A stretch of DNA of 64,000 nt from Halopseudomonas pachastrellae (GCF_900114765.1 NZ_FOUD01000010.1:62001-126000), one strand, 5' to 3'; counted from the first letter of the stretch, positions 16,639 through 26,888 are shown. Made by a program: numbers and translations. The notes: generated from the letters alone by a model not told the origin.

Positions 16639-18449
16639 TATCGTGGGCGTCCGTCCGGTTGTTGCAGGTGTTGATAGAGAAACTTGCGGCGTAGCAATTC
16701 TGCCGGATTGTCATGAATATCGCGCAACCATTGTTGCACCGCCTGTTGCTGTTCTATCTCATGTCGGCTGCTGCCGCCACCACCAACGCCGCTCTCAATG
16801 CTGCCGGCGTTGCCGTCATCCGGGCTGTCGACCAGCTCACCCGTCAGAGCCGCGCCTTGCTCGCCTGCCTGGCCGCTGTCGCTGCTGCCTTGTCCTGCGG
16901 TATTGCTGCTGGCCGCGCTGCTGTTGTCAGTGGCCTCCGGGGTGGCGTTCTGCGCGTTGGCGGTATTGCTCTGGGACTCTAACTGAGCGTCGTCGGTGAC
17001 ACCGTCCTGCTCTGACGGGTCGCCAGTCCCGGGGCCTGGTTGGTCGCTGTCTGTGGCGTCTGGGGTATCGGACTGTTCTTCGAGGCTGGCAAGATAGGCT
17101 TCGACCAATTGGCGGTTGTGACGGGCGGCGGTGTGGTCAGGCGCCTGGGTGAGGGCGGCTTCAAAGGCCAGCAGCGCGCCCCGGTAGTCCTCTGCAAGAG
17201 CCAACGCGGTGCCCTGGCTGAAGTGGTGGTTGGCGTTGCTCGGCTCGGCGCTGGCCAGCGCTGCCCAGGTGTCGGCGGCAGCCTGGAAATCGCCGCTTTG
17301 CATTAACGCCCAGGCGCGCCACTGCGGGTCTTCAAAGCGGCTGGCGGCCTCGGCGTTTTTGCCTTCCTGCAGCAGTTGGCTGGCCTGTTGATCCGGGCGT
17401 TGCCACAAATCCTGCCAGGTCATGGCGCTGGCCGGCGGCGGCAACCATAGCGCGACCAACAGTACCAGCAACCAACCACGGCGCGCCCCCAGAGCGGCCA
17501 GCGGCAATAGCAACAACAGCAACCAATGCCCCTGATCCTGCCGCTGCACGGCTGCCGGACCATTGGTGGACTGGCTGTCCGGCACAGCGAGTAATTGCTG
17601 CAGGTCGCTTTCGTCGCTGCTCAGGCGGCGGTAGTCGCCGCCGTTGGCGCGGGCAAAGGCGAGCATGGCCTGCTCATCAAGGCGAGGCAGCATGATGCGG
17701 CCTTGTTCGTCGCGCATGAAGCCGCCCTCGGCCAGCGGAATAGGTGCTCCGTCGGCCGTGCCGATGCCGATCACCCGCAGTGCACTGCCCAGTTCGCGGC
17801 GGGCAGAGGAAGCCGTGGTGTTGTCTGCGTCTTCAATGCCACTGGTCAGCAGCAGCACCTGTGTACGGCTGTCGCCTCGCGAGGCGCGCATGTCGGCGGC
17901 CAGCTGCAGGGCTTGATCAAGTTGCTGACCACGCACTGGCATGATGTCCGGGTGCAGTGCATCGAGCAGGTTGCGCAGCGTGTCGTGGTCGCGGGTGAGT
18001 GGGGCAACCAGGTGTGCGCTGCCGGCGTAGGCAATCAGCGCCACGCGGCGGTCCGGGTAGTCGCGCAGCAGGTCGCGAATCTTGCGCTTGGCTTGCTCCA
18101 GGCGCGTTGGTGGCAGGTCATTGGAAAGCATGCTGCGCGACACCTGCAGCACAATGATCAGGCTGCCGCTGTCCTCGCGCCGCTGGGTGTTATCTGACTC
18201 CCAGGCCGGCCCGGCGAGAATCAGCAGAGCCAGTGTCCAGACGCTGCCCAGCAGCAAATAGCGGCCAAGGTAGTGGCGCCCGCTGTGCTGCTGCAGCAGT
18301 GCGCGGCGCAGGTTGGCCGGCAGCAGTGCATCCCAGCCGGAGTGCTGACGCCGGTGGCGGTACAGGTACCAGCAGAGCAGCAGCGCTGGCGCGATGCCGA
18401 GCAACCAGAGCGGGCGCAGAAAGGTAAAGGGCAGCAGCGAGTCAGGCAT
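16638..18449 (-). CDS. BatB/BatC-like fusion: VWA domain plus TPR repeats
   Basis: 603 residues: two N-terminal membrane segments (about 13-30 and 62-80), a VWA domain (about 95-300), a further membrane segment near 320-350, TPR-like helices (about 360-460), then a low-complexity Asp/Ser/Gln/Gly-rich tail. ATG 18449 overlaps the stop of BatA by 8 bases. The MIDAS start reads LQVSRSM (101-107), with Gln102 where DxSxS has aspartate, so metal binding may be lost. BatB and BatC are separate proteins in some phyla and joined here. Confidence 0.87.
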   Translation of the reverse strand: MPDSLLPFTFLRPLWLLGIAPALLLCWYLYRHRRQHSGWDALLPANLRRALLQQHSGRHYLGRYLLLGSVWTLALLILAGPAWESDNTQRREDSGSLIIVLQVSRSMLSNDLPPTRLEQAKRKIRDLLRDYPDRRVALIAYAGSAHLVAPLTRDHDTLRNLLDALHPDIMPVRGQQLDQALQLAADMRASRGDSRTQVLLLTSGIEDADNTTASSARRELGSALRVIGIGTADGAPIPLAEGGFMRDEQGRIMLPRLDEQAMLAFARANGGDYRRLSSDESDLQQLLAVPDSQSTNGPAAVQRQDQGHWLLLLLLPLAALGARRGWLLVLLVALWLPPPASAMTWQDLWQRPDQQASQLLQEGKNAEAASRFEDPQWRAWALMQSGDFQAAADTWAALASAEPSNANHHFSQGTALALAEDYRGALLAFEAALTQAPDHTAARHNRQLVEAYLASLEEQSDTPDATDSDQPGPGTGDPSEQDGVTDDAQLESQSNTANAQNATPEATDNSSAASSNTAGQGSSDSGQAGEQGAALTGELVDSPDDGNAGSIESGVGGGGSSRHEIEQQQAVQQWLRDIHDNPAELLRRKFLYQHLQQPDGRPR

Positions 18450-19437
18450 GCAGCCTCCGGCGCATCGGGCGACTGCTCCACAGGGCGCTGAGCAACAGGG
18501 CGGCAGCGAGTGGCCAGGGATACAGTGGCTGCGCCTCACGGCTGCTACGGTCAGCTCGCTGGCTGGGTTCGAGTTGTTCGATGCGCTCAAGCATCTGCGC
18601 CAGCGATGCCTCATCACTGACCCGGAAGTAGGCGCCGCCGGTCAGCTGGGCAATTTCCTGCAGGCTGGCCTCGTCCAGGTCGCTGGCCGGGTCGGCATCG
18701 CCCTCCAGTATGCTCAGCAGGTCGCCCTGGCCACTGGCCTGAGCGCCAACGCCCACGGTAAATATGCGGATGTGCTCCTTGGCGGCGACTCTGGCGGCCT
18801 GGATGGGGGACATGCCGCCGGCTGTGTTGGCGCCGTCGGTTACTAGCAGCAGCACTCGGCTGTTGGCCGGCTGGGCACTGAGCCGCTTGATCGCCAGGCC
18901 AATGGCGTCACCGATGGCGGTGTCGCGGCCGGCAAGACCAATAAAGGCTTCACTCAGCCACAGGCTGACGCTGTCCAGGTCATAGGTCAGTGGCGACTGC
19001 ACGTAAGCCTTGCTGCCAAACAGAATCAGCCCCAGCCGGTCACCGCTGCGCTGGGCGACGAACTCGCTCAGCCAGTGCTTGACCACGCTGAGACGGTCGC
19101 TGGTGGCGCCTTCGAGCTGCAGGTCGCGGGTGTCCATACTGGCGGAGAGGTCGATGGCCAGCATCATGTCGCGGCCGCTGCTCAGCGGTGGCAGCGGGGC
19201 GCCCAACAACTGGGGTCGGGCCAGGGCGCACAGCAACAGCAACCAGATCAGGATCAGCGGCGCGGCGTTGCGCGTTGTGCGTCCCAGCGGCTCCTGATCT
19301 GCCTGTAGTCGCTTGAGCCTGGGCATAAAGCCGATGTGCAACGCACGGGCCGGGCGCTCGGCCGGCGGCAGCAGCCAGCGCACTATCCAGGGCAGCGGTG
19401 CAAGCAGCAGCGCAGCAGGCCAGGCGAACTCAAGCAT
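18442..19437 (-). CDS. BatA-like VWA membrane protein
   Basis: 331 residues with membrane segments at about 5-24 and 58-74, a VWA domain (about 90-285) and a C-terminal membrane segment (about 305-320). The metal-ion-dependent adhesion site is intact: DLSAS at 96-100, with TDGANTAGG as a later loop. The start overlaps the upstream DUF4381 gene by 8 bases. Within a MoxR operon such proteins are thought to be clients or adaptors of the AAA+ ATPase. Confidence 0.9.
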   Translation of the reverse strand: MLEFAWPAALLLAPLPWIVRWLLPPAERPARALHIGFMPRLKRLQADQEPLGRTTRNAAPLILIWLLLLCALARPQLLGAPLPPLSSGRDMMLAIDLSASMDTRDLQLEGATSDRLSVVKHWLSEFVAQRSGDRLGLILFGSKAYVQSPLTYDLDSVSLWLSEAFIGLAGRDTAIGDAIGLAIKRLSAQPANSRVLLLVTDGANTAGGMSPIQAARVAAKEHIRIFTVGVGAQASGQGDLLSILEGDADPASDLDEASLQEIAQLTGGAYFRVSDEASLAQMLERIEQLEPSQRADRSSREAQPLYPWPLAAALLLSALWSSRPMRRRLHA

Positions 19438-19891
19438 GGTTGTACCTGATCCAGCGCAGCAGCTCGCGCTGCAGGCTGCGTCGTTGCTGGGGGCTCAACT
19501 GTAGCTCGGCCTGGTACAGGGCATGGCCGAGCGGTGCCAGCAGGTCGCTGCGGGGGCGGGGATAATGGCGGCAGAGATAATCGACCCAGGCCTGTCCGTA
19601 CAGACGGGTGGCGGACGCCTCGCCGCGGGCTTTGAGGTGCCGTTTCAGTTGTGTGTTGAGTGCGGCCAGCCAATCCTGATCCGGCAGGCTGTCGCTTACC
19701 TCCCAGATGATGCGCTGCGCCTTGAGACGGCGGCGCTGGCGCTTGCGGTTGAGCACCAGCAACAGTGGCATCAGCACCGCCAGGGCGAGCAGCACTGCAG
19801 CCAGCAACAGCCAGCCGGGAGCCGGTGGCCACCAACTGATCGGTGGTGGCGCGCCGGGCATCAGCAGGCTGCCCTGCAACGGGCTGCTCAT
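19430..19891 (-). CDS. DUF4381 domain membrane protein
   Basis: 153 residues: a short N-terminal part, one membrane segment (about 24-47, PGWLLLAAVLLALAVLMPLLLVL) and a basic cytoplasmic domain ending in LLRWIRYNHA. This is the DUF4381 type found in MoxR-Bat operons. The start at 19891 was chosen because its ATGA overlaps the stop of the DUF58 gene, as usual in this operon, and a longer upstream extension looks non-coding. Function unknown. Confidence 0.87.
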   Translation of the reverse strand: MSSPLQGSLLMPGAPPPISWWPPAPGWLLLAAVLLALAVLMPLLLVLNRKRQRRRLKAQRIIWEVSDSLPDQDWLAALNTQLKRHLKARGEASATRLYGQAWVDYLCRHYPRPRSDLLAPLGHALYQAELQLSPQQRRSLQRELLRWIRYNHA

Positions 19892-20838
19892 GCGCCGCCC
19901 GCGCGTGTTGAGCCGCTCAGGGTGTCGCGCAGCTGTTCGTGGGCGGGTTGCCGTGTGTCCAGCGGCAGCAGGCTGCAACGCAAACGCCGCGCTAGCCGCA
20001 GCCAGGCCTGGCGCTGGGCGGTGAACTGGGCGGCGTAGTCCTCGCGCACGCTGTCTTGCTGGGTATCCAGGGTCAGGTGGCGTTCGCCCTGGACAAAATC
20101 CAGCGGACCAAAGCGGGGCAGCTCGACATCCAGCGGGTCAAACACCGGCAGCAGAATCAGGTCGTTGTGGCCGGCCAACGGCACCAGCAGGCTCTGATTG
20201 AGTCCTTCTATAGCGGCGTGATCACAGACGATATAGAGAATGCTGCCCGGGCGGATAATCTCGCGGCTGTGGCGTAGCGCCATATTCAGCGGCTCGTTGG
20301 CCGGCTCGTACGGGTCGTGAGATTCGGGCGTCAGTGCCTGGTCGGCGTCCACCAGCAGCTGCAGCAGTTTGAGCAGCGCCTGACGATCGCGCCGGGGCCG
20401 TACTTCGTGGCACTCGCGAGGGCCGAATACCATGCCGCCCACCCGGTCGTGATGCGCTAGCGCGGTCCAGGCGATGAGTGCGCAGGTCTCTGCCGCCAGC
20501 ACCGATTTGAAGCAGCGCTGGCTGCCGAAAAACAGCCTCGGGCTCTGCTCGCCAATCAGAAATACCGGGCGCTCGCGCTCCTCGTTGAAGACCTTGGTAT
20601 GTACCTTCTGGCTGCGTGCGGTAACGCGCCAGTCGATGTTGCGGATGTCGTCACCGGGCAGGTAGGCGCGCACCTGATCAAAGTCCACACCTCGGCCGCG
20701 CAGGCGAGAGTTCTGCTGACCGGTCTGCCGGCTGTTACGCACCGGGCGGCTGAACAGCGGCAGTTCATGGCAGTGTCTGCGGGTGGCGAGCAGACTCTCC
20801 AGCGTGCAGTGGATGGCCGGGTCGACGGCAGCACTCAT
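19888..20838 (-). CDS. DUF58 domain protein
   Basis: 316 residues, soluble, with the DUF58 signature at about 48-75: GRGVDFDQVRAYLPGDD followed by IRNIDWRVTAR. DUF58 proteins have a VWA-like fold and regularly accompany MoxR ATPases. It starts 5 bases after the MoxR stop and overlaps the DUF4381 gene by 4 bases, so it lies within one co-translated operon. Biochemical function unknown. Confidence 0.92.
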   Translation of the reverse strand: MSAAVDPAIHCTLESLLATRRHCHELPLFSRPVRNSRQTGQQNSRLRGRGVDFDQVRAYLPGDDIRNIDWRVTARSQKVHTKVFNEERERPVFLIGEQSPRLFFGSQRCFKSVLAAETCALIAWTALAHHDRVGGMVFGPRECHEVRPRRDRQALLKLLQLLVDADQALTPESHDPYEPANEPLNMALRHSREIIRPGSILYIVCDHAAIEGLNQSLLVPLAGHNDLILLPVFDPLDVELPRFGPLDFVQGERHLTLDTQQDSVREDYAAQFTAQRQAWLRLARRLRCSLLPLDTRQPAHEQLRDTLSGSTRAGGA

Positions 20839-20843
20839 GGCGC

Positions 20844-21803
20844 TCAGACCACCGGCACCGAGTCGATCAGCAGGTTGATCGCCTGATCGCTGTCCATACC
20901 TGCAGCCTCGGCCTCAAAGCTCAGCAGTACGCGGTGACGCAGCACGTCGTGGGCGATGGCTTGCACGTCTTCGGGGCTGACAAAGTCGCGCCCGGCCAGC
21001 CAGGCGTGGGCGCGGGCGCAGCGATCCAGCGCAATAGTGCCGCGCGGGCTGGCGCCCATCTCCAGCCATTCGGCCAGTTGCGGGTTGTACTGGTCGGGTC
21101 TGCGGGTGGCCATGACCAGCTGGATCAGATACTCCTCCACCGCATCGGCCATGAACAGCTCAAGCACTTCCTGGCGGGCGGCGAGAATGCACTGCTGGCT
21201 GATGCGCTCGGCAATGCGCGGTTCCTCGCCCCGGGCTTCGCCCCGAGCCAGTTGCAGAATCTGCCGCTCAAGGGCCGCATCCGGAAAGCCAATGCGCACG
21301 TGCATCAAAAAGCGGTCGAGCTGCGCCTCTGGCAGCGGATAGGTGCCTTCCTGCTCGATCGGGTTTTGCGTCGCCATCACCATGAATAGCTCGGGCAGCC
21401 CGTAGGTCTCGCGGCCGATACTCACCTGGCGTTCGGCCATGGCCTCCAGTAGGGCAGATTGCACCTTGGCCGGCGCCCGGTTGATTTCATCAGCCAGCAC
21501 CAGATGATGAAAGATGGGGCCTTGCTGAAAGCTGAAGGTGGCGGTTTCCGGGTGGTAGACCTCGGTGCCGGTAATGTCGGCGGGCAGCAGGTCGGGGGTG
21601 AACTGAATACGGTGGAAGTCCGCCTCGATACCCTCGGACAGGGCTTTGATGGCCTTGGTCTTGGCCAGCCCGGGAGCGCCCTCGACCAGTACGTGACCGC
21701 CAGCCAACAAGCTGATGAGCATACGGTCGATCAGATGTTCCTGACCGAAAATGTGTTGGCCCATAAAGGCCTTCAACTGCAGCAGGGAATCCCGATGGGT
21801 CAT
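20844..21803 (-). CDS. MoxR-family AAA+ ATPase of the Bat operon
   Basis: 319 residues. Walker A GAPGLAKTK is at 42-50, Walker B LVLADEINRA at 101-110, and the MATQNPIEQEGTYPLPEAQLDRF region carries sensor 1 and the arginine finger. MoxR proteins are chaperone-like ATPases acting with VWA proteins, here the DUF58, BatA and BatB products downstream. ATG 21803 gives MTHRDSLLQLKAFM, matching family N-termini; a GTG at 21827 is a less likely alternative. First gene of the operon, divergent from gdhB. Confidence 0.93.
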   Translation of the reverse strand: MTHRDSLLQLKAFMGQHIFGQEHLIDRMLISLLAGGHVLVEGAPGLAKTKAIKALSEGIEADFHRIQFTPDLLPADITGTEVYHPETATFSFQQGPIFHHLVLADEINRAPAKVQSALLEAMAERQVSIGRETYGLPELFMVMATQNPIEQEGTYPLPEAQLDRFLMHVRIGFPDAALERQILQLARGEARGEEPRIAERISQQCILAARQEVLELFMADAVEEYLIQLVMATRRPDQYNPQLAEWLEMGASPRGTIALDRCARAHAWLAGRDFVSPEDVQAIAHDVLRHRVLLSFEAEAAGMDSDQAINLLIDSVPVV

Positions 21804-21958
21804 GTGGTGTCCGTTGTTCCGAGGCACGGGCTGGAATCAGTGGGTGTCACTGTAACGAAAAGCCCTTGGTCTAGACTATCCTCACAGACAAAAAACAGTG
21901 TGCCCGCAAGGGCCCAAGCCGCCGACCGAATACACCCAACCCCCAGGAGGGAGGCAAG

Positions 21959-24900
21959 ATGGCGCTGATCACGGCCAGTTCCAAGCAGGCGTTTATCGAG
22001 CAATTGCAGGTCCGTTTGCAGGATCTGGTACCGCGTGGTGACCACAGTGCTGTAGCGCAGTTTTGCAGCCAGTTCTTTGGCATTGCCACGCTCGCAGAGC
22101 TGGAGGTGCGCCAGGATGCAGATTTGCTGGGCTGCACGCTGTCGGCCTGGCGCTTTGTGCAACAGATGCCGGGGGGCGATGTGAAGTTGCGGGTGTTCAA
22201 CCCCGACACCGAGCAGCATGGCTGGCAAAGCACCCACAGCATTGTCGAGGTGCTGCATCGTGACCTGCCGTTTCTGGTCGATTCGGTGCGCATGGAGCTG
22301 ACCCGCCAGGGCTATGCCATTCACAACCTGTACAACAGCATCGTGCATGTCGAGCGTGACCAGAGCGGCAATCTCAAAAAGCTGCTTGCGCCGGGCGCGC
22401 AGGCCGCCGATGCCCGCGCCGAATCGGTCATGTACATCGAGATTGACCGGGCCACCAACGCGTCTGATCTCAGCGCCCTGCAGAACGGGCTGCTGGCTGC
22501 GCTGGATACGGTGCGCGCCACCGTACAGGACTTTAGCGCCATGCGTGAGCGGGTGCAGGCGCTGATCAGCCTGCTCAACAGTCGCCGCAAGCAATATTTC
22601 TCGCGTGACGAGCGGGCCGAGGCGGTGGCCTTTCTCGAATGGCTGCTGGATGACCATTTCACCTTTCTGGGCTACGAGTGCTTTGCCATTAATGAGGGCC
22701 TGCCCGAGCAGCGCCTTGGCCTGCGCACCGACGCCAGCCTGGGTGCGCTGGCACTGAATCCGCGCGATGAGAATCTTGGGGGTTTGCCGGACACGGTTAC
22801 GGCCTATCTGCAGGCTCCGCTGTTGCTGTCGTTTGCCAAGGCCTCTCAACTGAGCCGTGTGCATCGGCCGGCGTACCCGGACTATGTCTCGGTACGGGAG
22901 GTAGATGCTGACGGTAACGTGCTGCTGGAACACCGCTTTATGGGGCTTTATACCTCGCGGGTGTATTCCGCGCTGGTTGACCATATCCCGCATGTGCGGC
23001 GCAAGGTGGCTCATGTGCGCGAGGTGTCCGGCTTTATCCCGCGCAGCCATCTGGCCAAGGAGCTGGAGCAGGTGCTGCAGGTGCTGCCCCGTGATGACCT
23101 GTTCCAGACCCCGGTCGACGAGCTGGCGCAAACTGCAATTGCCATCGTGCAGATGCAGGAGCGTAACCAGATTCGCGTGTTCCTGCGCCGTGGCAACTAT
23201 GGGCGCTTTTATTATTGTCTGGCCTTTGTGCCGCGGGATGTCTACTCCACCGATATTCGCCGCACCATCCAGGAGGTGCTGACGCGCCGCGTGGAAGCCA
23301 GCGAAAGCGAGTTCTGGACCTACTTTTCCGAATCCACCCTGGCGCGCACCCAGTTCATTCTGCGCGTTGACCCGACCAAGCCGCTGGATATCGACCCCGT
23401 GAAAATTGAACAGGAAGTGGTGCGCGCCTGCCGCAACTGGCAGGACGAGTTTCGTGATCGTCTGCTCGAAAGCCTGGGCGAGGCGCGTGCGACTGACGTA
23501 CTGGCGCACCTGGGCGATGGCTTTCCGCCGGGTTACAGCGACCGGTTTACCCCTGCCACCGGGGTAGTTGATTTACAGACCCTGCTGGGGCTGACCGAGG
23601 CCGAGCCGCTGGCCATGAGCTTTTACCAGCCGCTGGCGCAAAAGCCCGGTGTGTTGCATTGCAAGCTCTACCACCTGAATGAATCACTGCCGCTGTCGGA
23701 TGTGATCCCGGTGCTGGAAAACCTTGGCCTGCGGGTGCTGGGCGAGTTTCCGTTCCGCGTGGTGCAGGCAGACGGCACGCAGTTTTGGATTCATGATTTT
23801 GAGTTCACCTTTGGCGCCGGCGCCTCGCTGGATATTCAGGAGACCAACGCGCTGTTCCGCGATGCCTTTGCCGCGGTCTGGTCCGGGCAGGCAGAGAATG
23901 ACGCCTTCAACCGGCTGGTGCTGCTGGCAGGGCTCCCCTGGCGTGATGTGGCGCTGCTGCGCGCCTACGCGCGTTATCTCAAGCAGATTCGCCTGGGCTT
24001 TGAACTGCCCTATATTGCCAGCACCCTGGTGGCGCACGCGGATATCGCCCGCGAGCTGGTGCGGCTGTTTCGTACCCGTTTCTATCTGGCGCGCAAGCTC
24101 AGCGCCGATGATCTGGCGGAGATGCAAGGCAAGCTGGAAAGGGCGATTCTGGGCGCGCTGGATGACGTGGCGGTGCTCAATGAAGACCGCATCCTGCGCC
24201 GCTATCTGGACCTGATCAAGGCGACGTTACGTACCAACTTCTATCAAAACGATGACGAAGGCGACGCGCGCGAGTACCTGAGCCTCAAGTTTGACCCGAC
24301 GCAGATTCCAGAACTGCCGCTGCCGCGTCCGATGTTCGAGATATTCGTGTATTCGCCGCGCGTTGAGGGTGTGCACCTGCGCGGTGGCAAGGTGGCCCGC
24401 GGCGGGCTGCGCTGGTCTGACCGCGAAGAGGATTACCGCACCGAGGTGCTCGGGCTGGTCAAGGCCCAGCAGGTGAAGAATGCGGTGATCGTGCCCGTTG
24501 GCGCCAAGGGCGGCTTTGTTCCGCGCCGGCTGCCGCTGGGTGGCAGCCGTGATGAGGTGCAGCAGGAGGCGATTGCCTGCTACCGCCTGTTTATCCAGGG
24601 CTTGCTGGATATCACCGACAACCTGGTCGACGGCAAGGTGGTGCCGCCAGCCAACGTGGTGCGCCATGACGGCGACGACCCGTACCTGGTGGTGGCGGCC
24701 GACAAGGGCACCGCTACCTTCTCCGATATCGCCAACGAAATTGCCGCAGGTTACGGTTTCTGGCTGGGCGATGCGTTCGCCTCTGGCGGCTCTGCCGGGT
24801 ACGACCACAAGAAAATGGGGATTACCGCGCGCGGCGCCTGGGTCTCGGTGCAGCGGCATTTCCGCGAGCTGGGGCTGAATGTGCAGACCGATCCGATCAG

Positions 24901-26827
24901 CGTGATCGGGATCGGCGACATGGCCGGCGACGTATTCGGCAATGGCCTGCTGCAATCGCGCAGCCTGAAGCTGGTGGCGGCATTCAACCACCAGCACATC
25001 TTCATCGACCCCGATCCGGACCCGGAAACGAGTTATCAGGAACGTCAGCGCCTGTTTGCGCTGCCGCGCTCCAGCTGGACGGACTATGACAGCAGCCTGA
25101 TCTCCGAAGGTGGCGGGGTGTTCGCTCGCAGCCTCAAGCAGATCACGCTGACCCCGCAGATGCGCGCCTGCTTTGGCATCGAGGCCGAGCGCCTGACGCC
25201 AACCGAGCTGATTCATCAGTTGCTAAAGGCGCCGGTCGATCTGATCTGGAACGGCGGCATTGGTACCTACGTCAAGGGCAGCATGGAGACCCACGCCGAT
25301 GTGGGTGACAAGGCCAACGACGCCCTGCGCGTCAACGGCCGCGACCTGCGCTGCCGTGTAGTAGGTGAGGGCGGCAATCTGGGGCTGACGCAGCTGGGCC
25401 GTATCGAGTTTTGTCTGGCCGGCGGAGCGCTCAATACCGACTTTATCGACAATGCCGGTGGCGTTGACTGCTCCGACCATGAGGTCAATATCAAGATTCT
25501 GCTGAACGAGGTGGTCGCCGCCCAGGACATGACCGCCAAGCAGCGCAATACGCTGCTGGCCAGCATGACCGACGCGGTTGCCGATCTGGTGCTGGCCAAC
25601 AACTACAAGCAGACCCAGGCAATCAGCCTGGCGCAGCGTCAGGCAGCGCAGACCATGGGCGAGTATCAGCGCTTTATCAGTGCTATGGAGAGCAGCGGCA
25701 AGCTCAATCGTGCGCTGGAGTTCATCCCCGATGATGAGCAACTGGCAGAGCGCAAAGCCAACGGCAAGGGGCTGACCCGCGCCGAGTTGTCTGTACTGAT
25801 TTCCTACTCCAAGGCGGATCTGAAAGAAGCGCTGGTCGCCTCCGACGTGCCCGAGGACCCGTATCTGGCGCGGGAGCTGGAGACGGCCTTTCCGCAGGTG
25901 CTGATCAAACGGCATGCTAAGGCGCTGGCCAGCCACCGCCTGCACCGCGAGATAGTGTCGACCCAGTTGGCCAACAACCTGGTCAACCACATGGGGATTA
26001 CCTTCCTGCGCCGGCTGGTGCAATCGACCGGAGCCAGCATCAGCGACGTCGCCCGCGCCTGGGTTGTCGCGCGGGACGTGTTTCATCTGCAGACCCACTT
26101 CGCCGGCATCGAAGCGCTGGATCATCAGGTGGCCGCCGAGGTGCAGCTGGAGCTGATGGACGAGCTGATGCGCCTGGGCCGTCGGGCCAGCCGCTGGTTT
26201 ATTCGCAACCGCCGGTCCCAGCTGCTGCCGGAACGTGAGGTTGAGCACTTTGCACCGTGCATCGAGACCCTGGCCAAACGCTTTGATCAGCTCCTTGAGG
26301 GCGAAGTGCGCGAGCTGTGGGAAGCGCGCTTCAATCGCTATGTTGAGGCCGGGGTGCCGGAAGCCATTGCCCGCGTGGTGGCAGGCACCGGACATGCCTA
26401 CACGCTGCTCGGTATCGTTGAAGCGGCCGATGCAACCGGGCAGAATGCCGAGCGCGTGGCGCAGGTGTTCTTTGCTCTGGGCAGTCAGCTGCACTTGCCG
26501 TGGTTCAGCCAGCAGGTCAACAGCCTGCCGGTCGACAACCATTGGCAGGCGCTGGCCCGCGAAAGCTACCGGGACGACCTGGACTGGCAGGTGCGCAGCA
26601 TGACCGTGGCCGCGCTGCAGGGTGGCGATGACAACCAGCCCGTAGACGCCCTGGTTGCCGAGTGGATCAGCCGCAATCAGGCGCTGGTGCAGCGTTGGCA
26701 GGCCATGCTGGCTGAGCTGCGCAGCGTTGGTGCCGGTGACTACGCCATTGTGGCTGTGGCCATGCGTGAGCTGCTGGATCTGGCGCAGCACGCGCGGCAC
26801 CACGGTGGCGAGGGCGGTGGCGACTGA
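21959..26827 (+). CDS. gdhB: NAD-specific glutamate dehydrogenase, large (~180 kDa) type
   Basis: 1,622 residues, the length of the L_180 class of NAD-dependent glutamate dehydrogenases, which oxidise glutamate to 2-oxoglutarate and ammonia in amino acid (for example arginine) catabolism. The catalytic core is near residues 800-1220, with GGLRWSDREEDYRTEVLGL followed by the lysine of GAKGGFVPRR; long N-terminal regulatory and C-terminal helical regions flank it. GGAGGGAGG lies just before the ATG. Divergent from the MoxR operon, as in Pseudomonas aeruginosa (recalled). No frameshift. Confidence 0.96.
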   Translation: MALITASSKQAFIEQLQVRLQDLVPRGDHSAVAQFCSQFFGIATLAELEVRQDADLLGCTLSAWRFVQQMPGGDVKLRVFNPDTEQHGWQSTHSIVEVLHRDLPFLVDSVRMELTRQGYAIHNLYNSIVHVERDQSGNLKKLLAPGAQAADARAESVMYIEIDRATNASDLSALQNGLLAALDTVRATVQDFSAMRERVQALISLLNSRRKQYFSRDERAEAVAFLEWLLDDHFTFLGYECFAINEGLPEQRLGLRTDASLGALALNPRDENLGGLPDTVTAYLQAPLLLSFAKASQLSRVHRPAYPDYVSVREVDADGNVLLEHRFMGLYTSRVYSALVDHIPHVRRKVAHVREVSGFIPRSHLAKELEQVLQVLPRDDLFQTPVDELAQTAIAIVQMQERNQIRVFLRRGNYGRFYYCLAFVPRDVYSTDIRRTIQEVLTRRVEASESEFWTYFSESTLARTQFILRVDPTKPLDIDPVKIEQEVVRACRNWQDEFRDRLLESLGEARATDVLAHLGDGFPPGYSDRFTPATGVVDLQTLLGLTEAEPLAMSFYQPLAQKPGVLHCKLYHLNESLPLSDVIPVLENLGLRVLGEFPFRVVQADGTQFWIHDFEFTFGAGASLDIQETNALFRDAFAAVWSGQAENDAFNRLVLLAGLPWRDVALLRAYARYLKQIRLGFELPYIASTLVAHADIARELVRLFRTRFYLARKLSADDLAEMQGKLERAILGALDDVAVLNEDRILRRYLDLIKATLRTNFYQNDDEGDAREYLSLKFDPTQIPELPLPRPMFEIFVYSPRVEGVHLRGGKVARGGLRWSDREEDYRTEVLGLVKAQQVKNAVIVPVGAKGGFVPRRLPLGGSRDEVQQEAIACYRLFIQGLLDITDNLVDGKVVPPANVVRHDGDDPYLVVAADKGTATFSDIANEIAAGYGFWLGDAFASGGSAGYDHKKMGITARGAWVSVQRHFRELGLNVQTDPISVIGIGDMAGDVFGNGLLQSRSLKLVAAFNHQHIFIDPDPDPETSYQERQRLFALPRSSWTDYDSSLISEGGGVFARSLKQITLTPQMRACFGIEAERLTPTELIHQLLKAPVDLIWNGGIGTYVKGSMETHADVGDKANDALRVNGRDLRCRVVGEGGNLGLTQLGRIEFCLAGGALNTDFIDNAGGVDCSDHEVNIKILLNEVVAAQDMTAKQRNTLLASMTDAVADLVLANNYKQTQAISLAQRQAAQTMGEYQRFISAMESSGKLNRALEFIPDDEQLAERKANGKGLTRAELSVLISYSKADLKEALVASDVPEDPYLARELETAFPQVLIKRHAKALASHRLHREIVSTQLANNLVNHMGITFLRRLVQSTGASISDVARAWVVARDVFHLQTHFAGIEALDHQVAAEVQLELMDELMRLGRRASRWFIRNRRSQLLPEREVEHFAPCIETLAKRFDQLLEGEVRELWEARFNRYVEAGVPEAIARVVAGTGHAYTLLGIVEAADATGQNAERVAQVFFALGSQLHLPWFSQQVNSLPVDNHWQALARESYRDDLDWQVRSMTVAALQGGDDNQPVDALVAEWISRNQALVQRWQAMLAELRSVGAGDYAIVAVAMRELLDLAQHARHHGGEGGGD

Positions 26828-26858
26828 GTGCGTTGCTTCCTGTCCAGCGCAGCAACAT

Positions 26859-26888
26859 GACACCGGGCGGTAGTCGCCGCCCGGTGTC
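26859..26888 (+). terminator. strong hairpin downstream of gdhB
   Basis: A perfect 12-bp stem GACACCGGGCGG / CCGCCCGGTGTC with loop TAGTCG, 31 bases after the gdhB stop. No T-run follows, so it may act as a transcript end stabiliser rather than a full terminator. Confidence 0.6.

Noticed and set aside
21800-26863. Long antisense frames opposite gdhB (such as 21800-23509 and 25223-26863)
   Set aside because: Shadow frames of a high-GC gene; no domains and no plausible starts.
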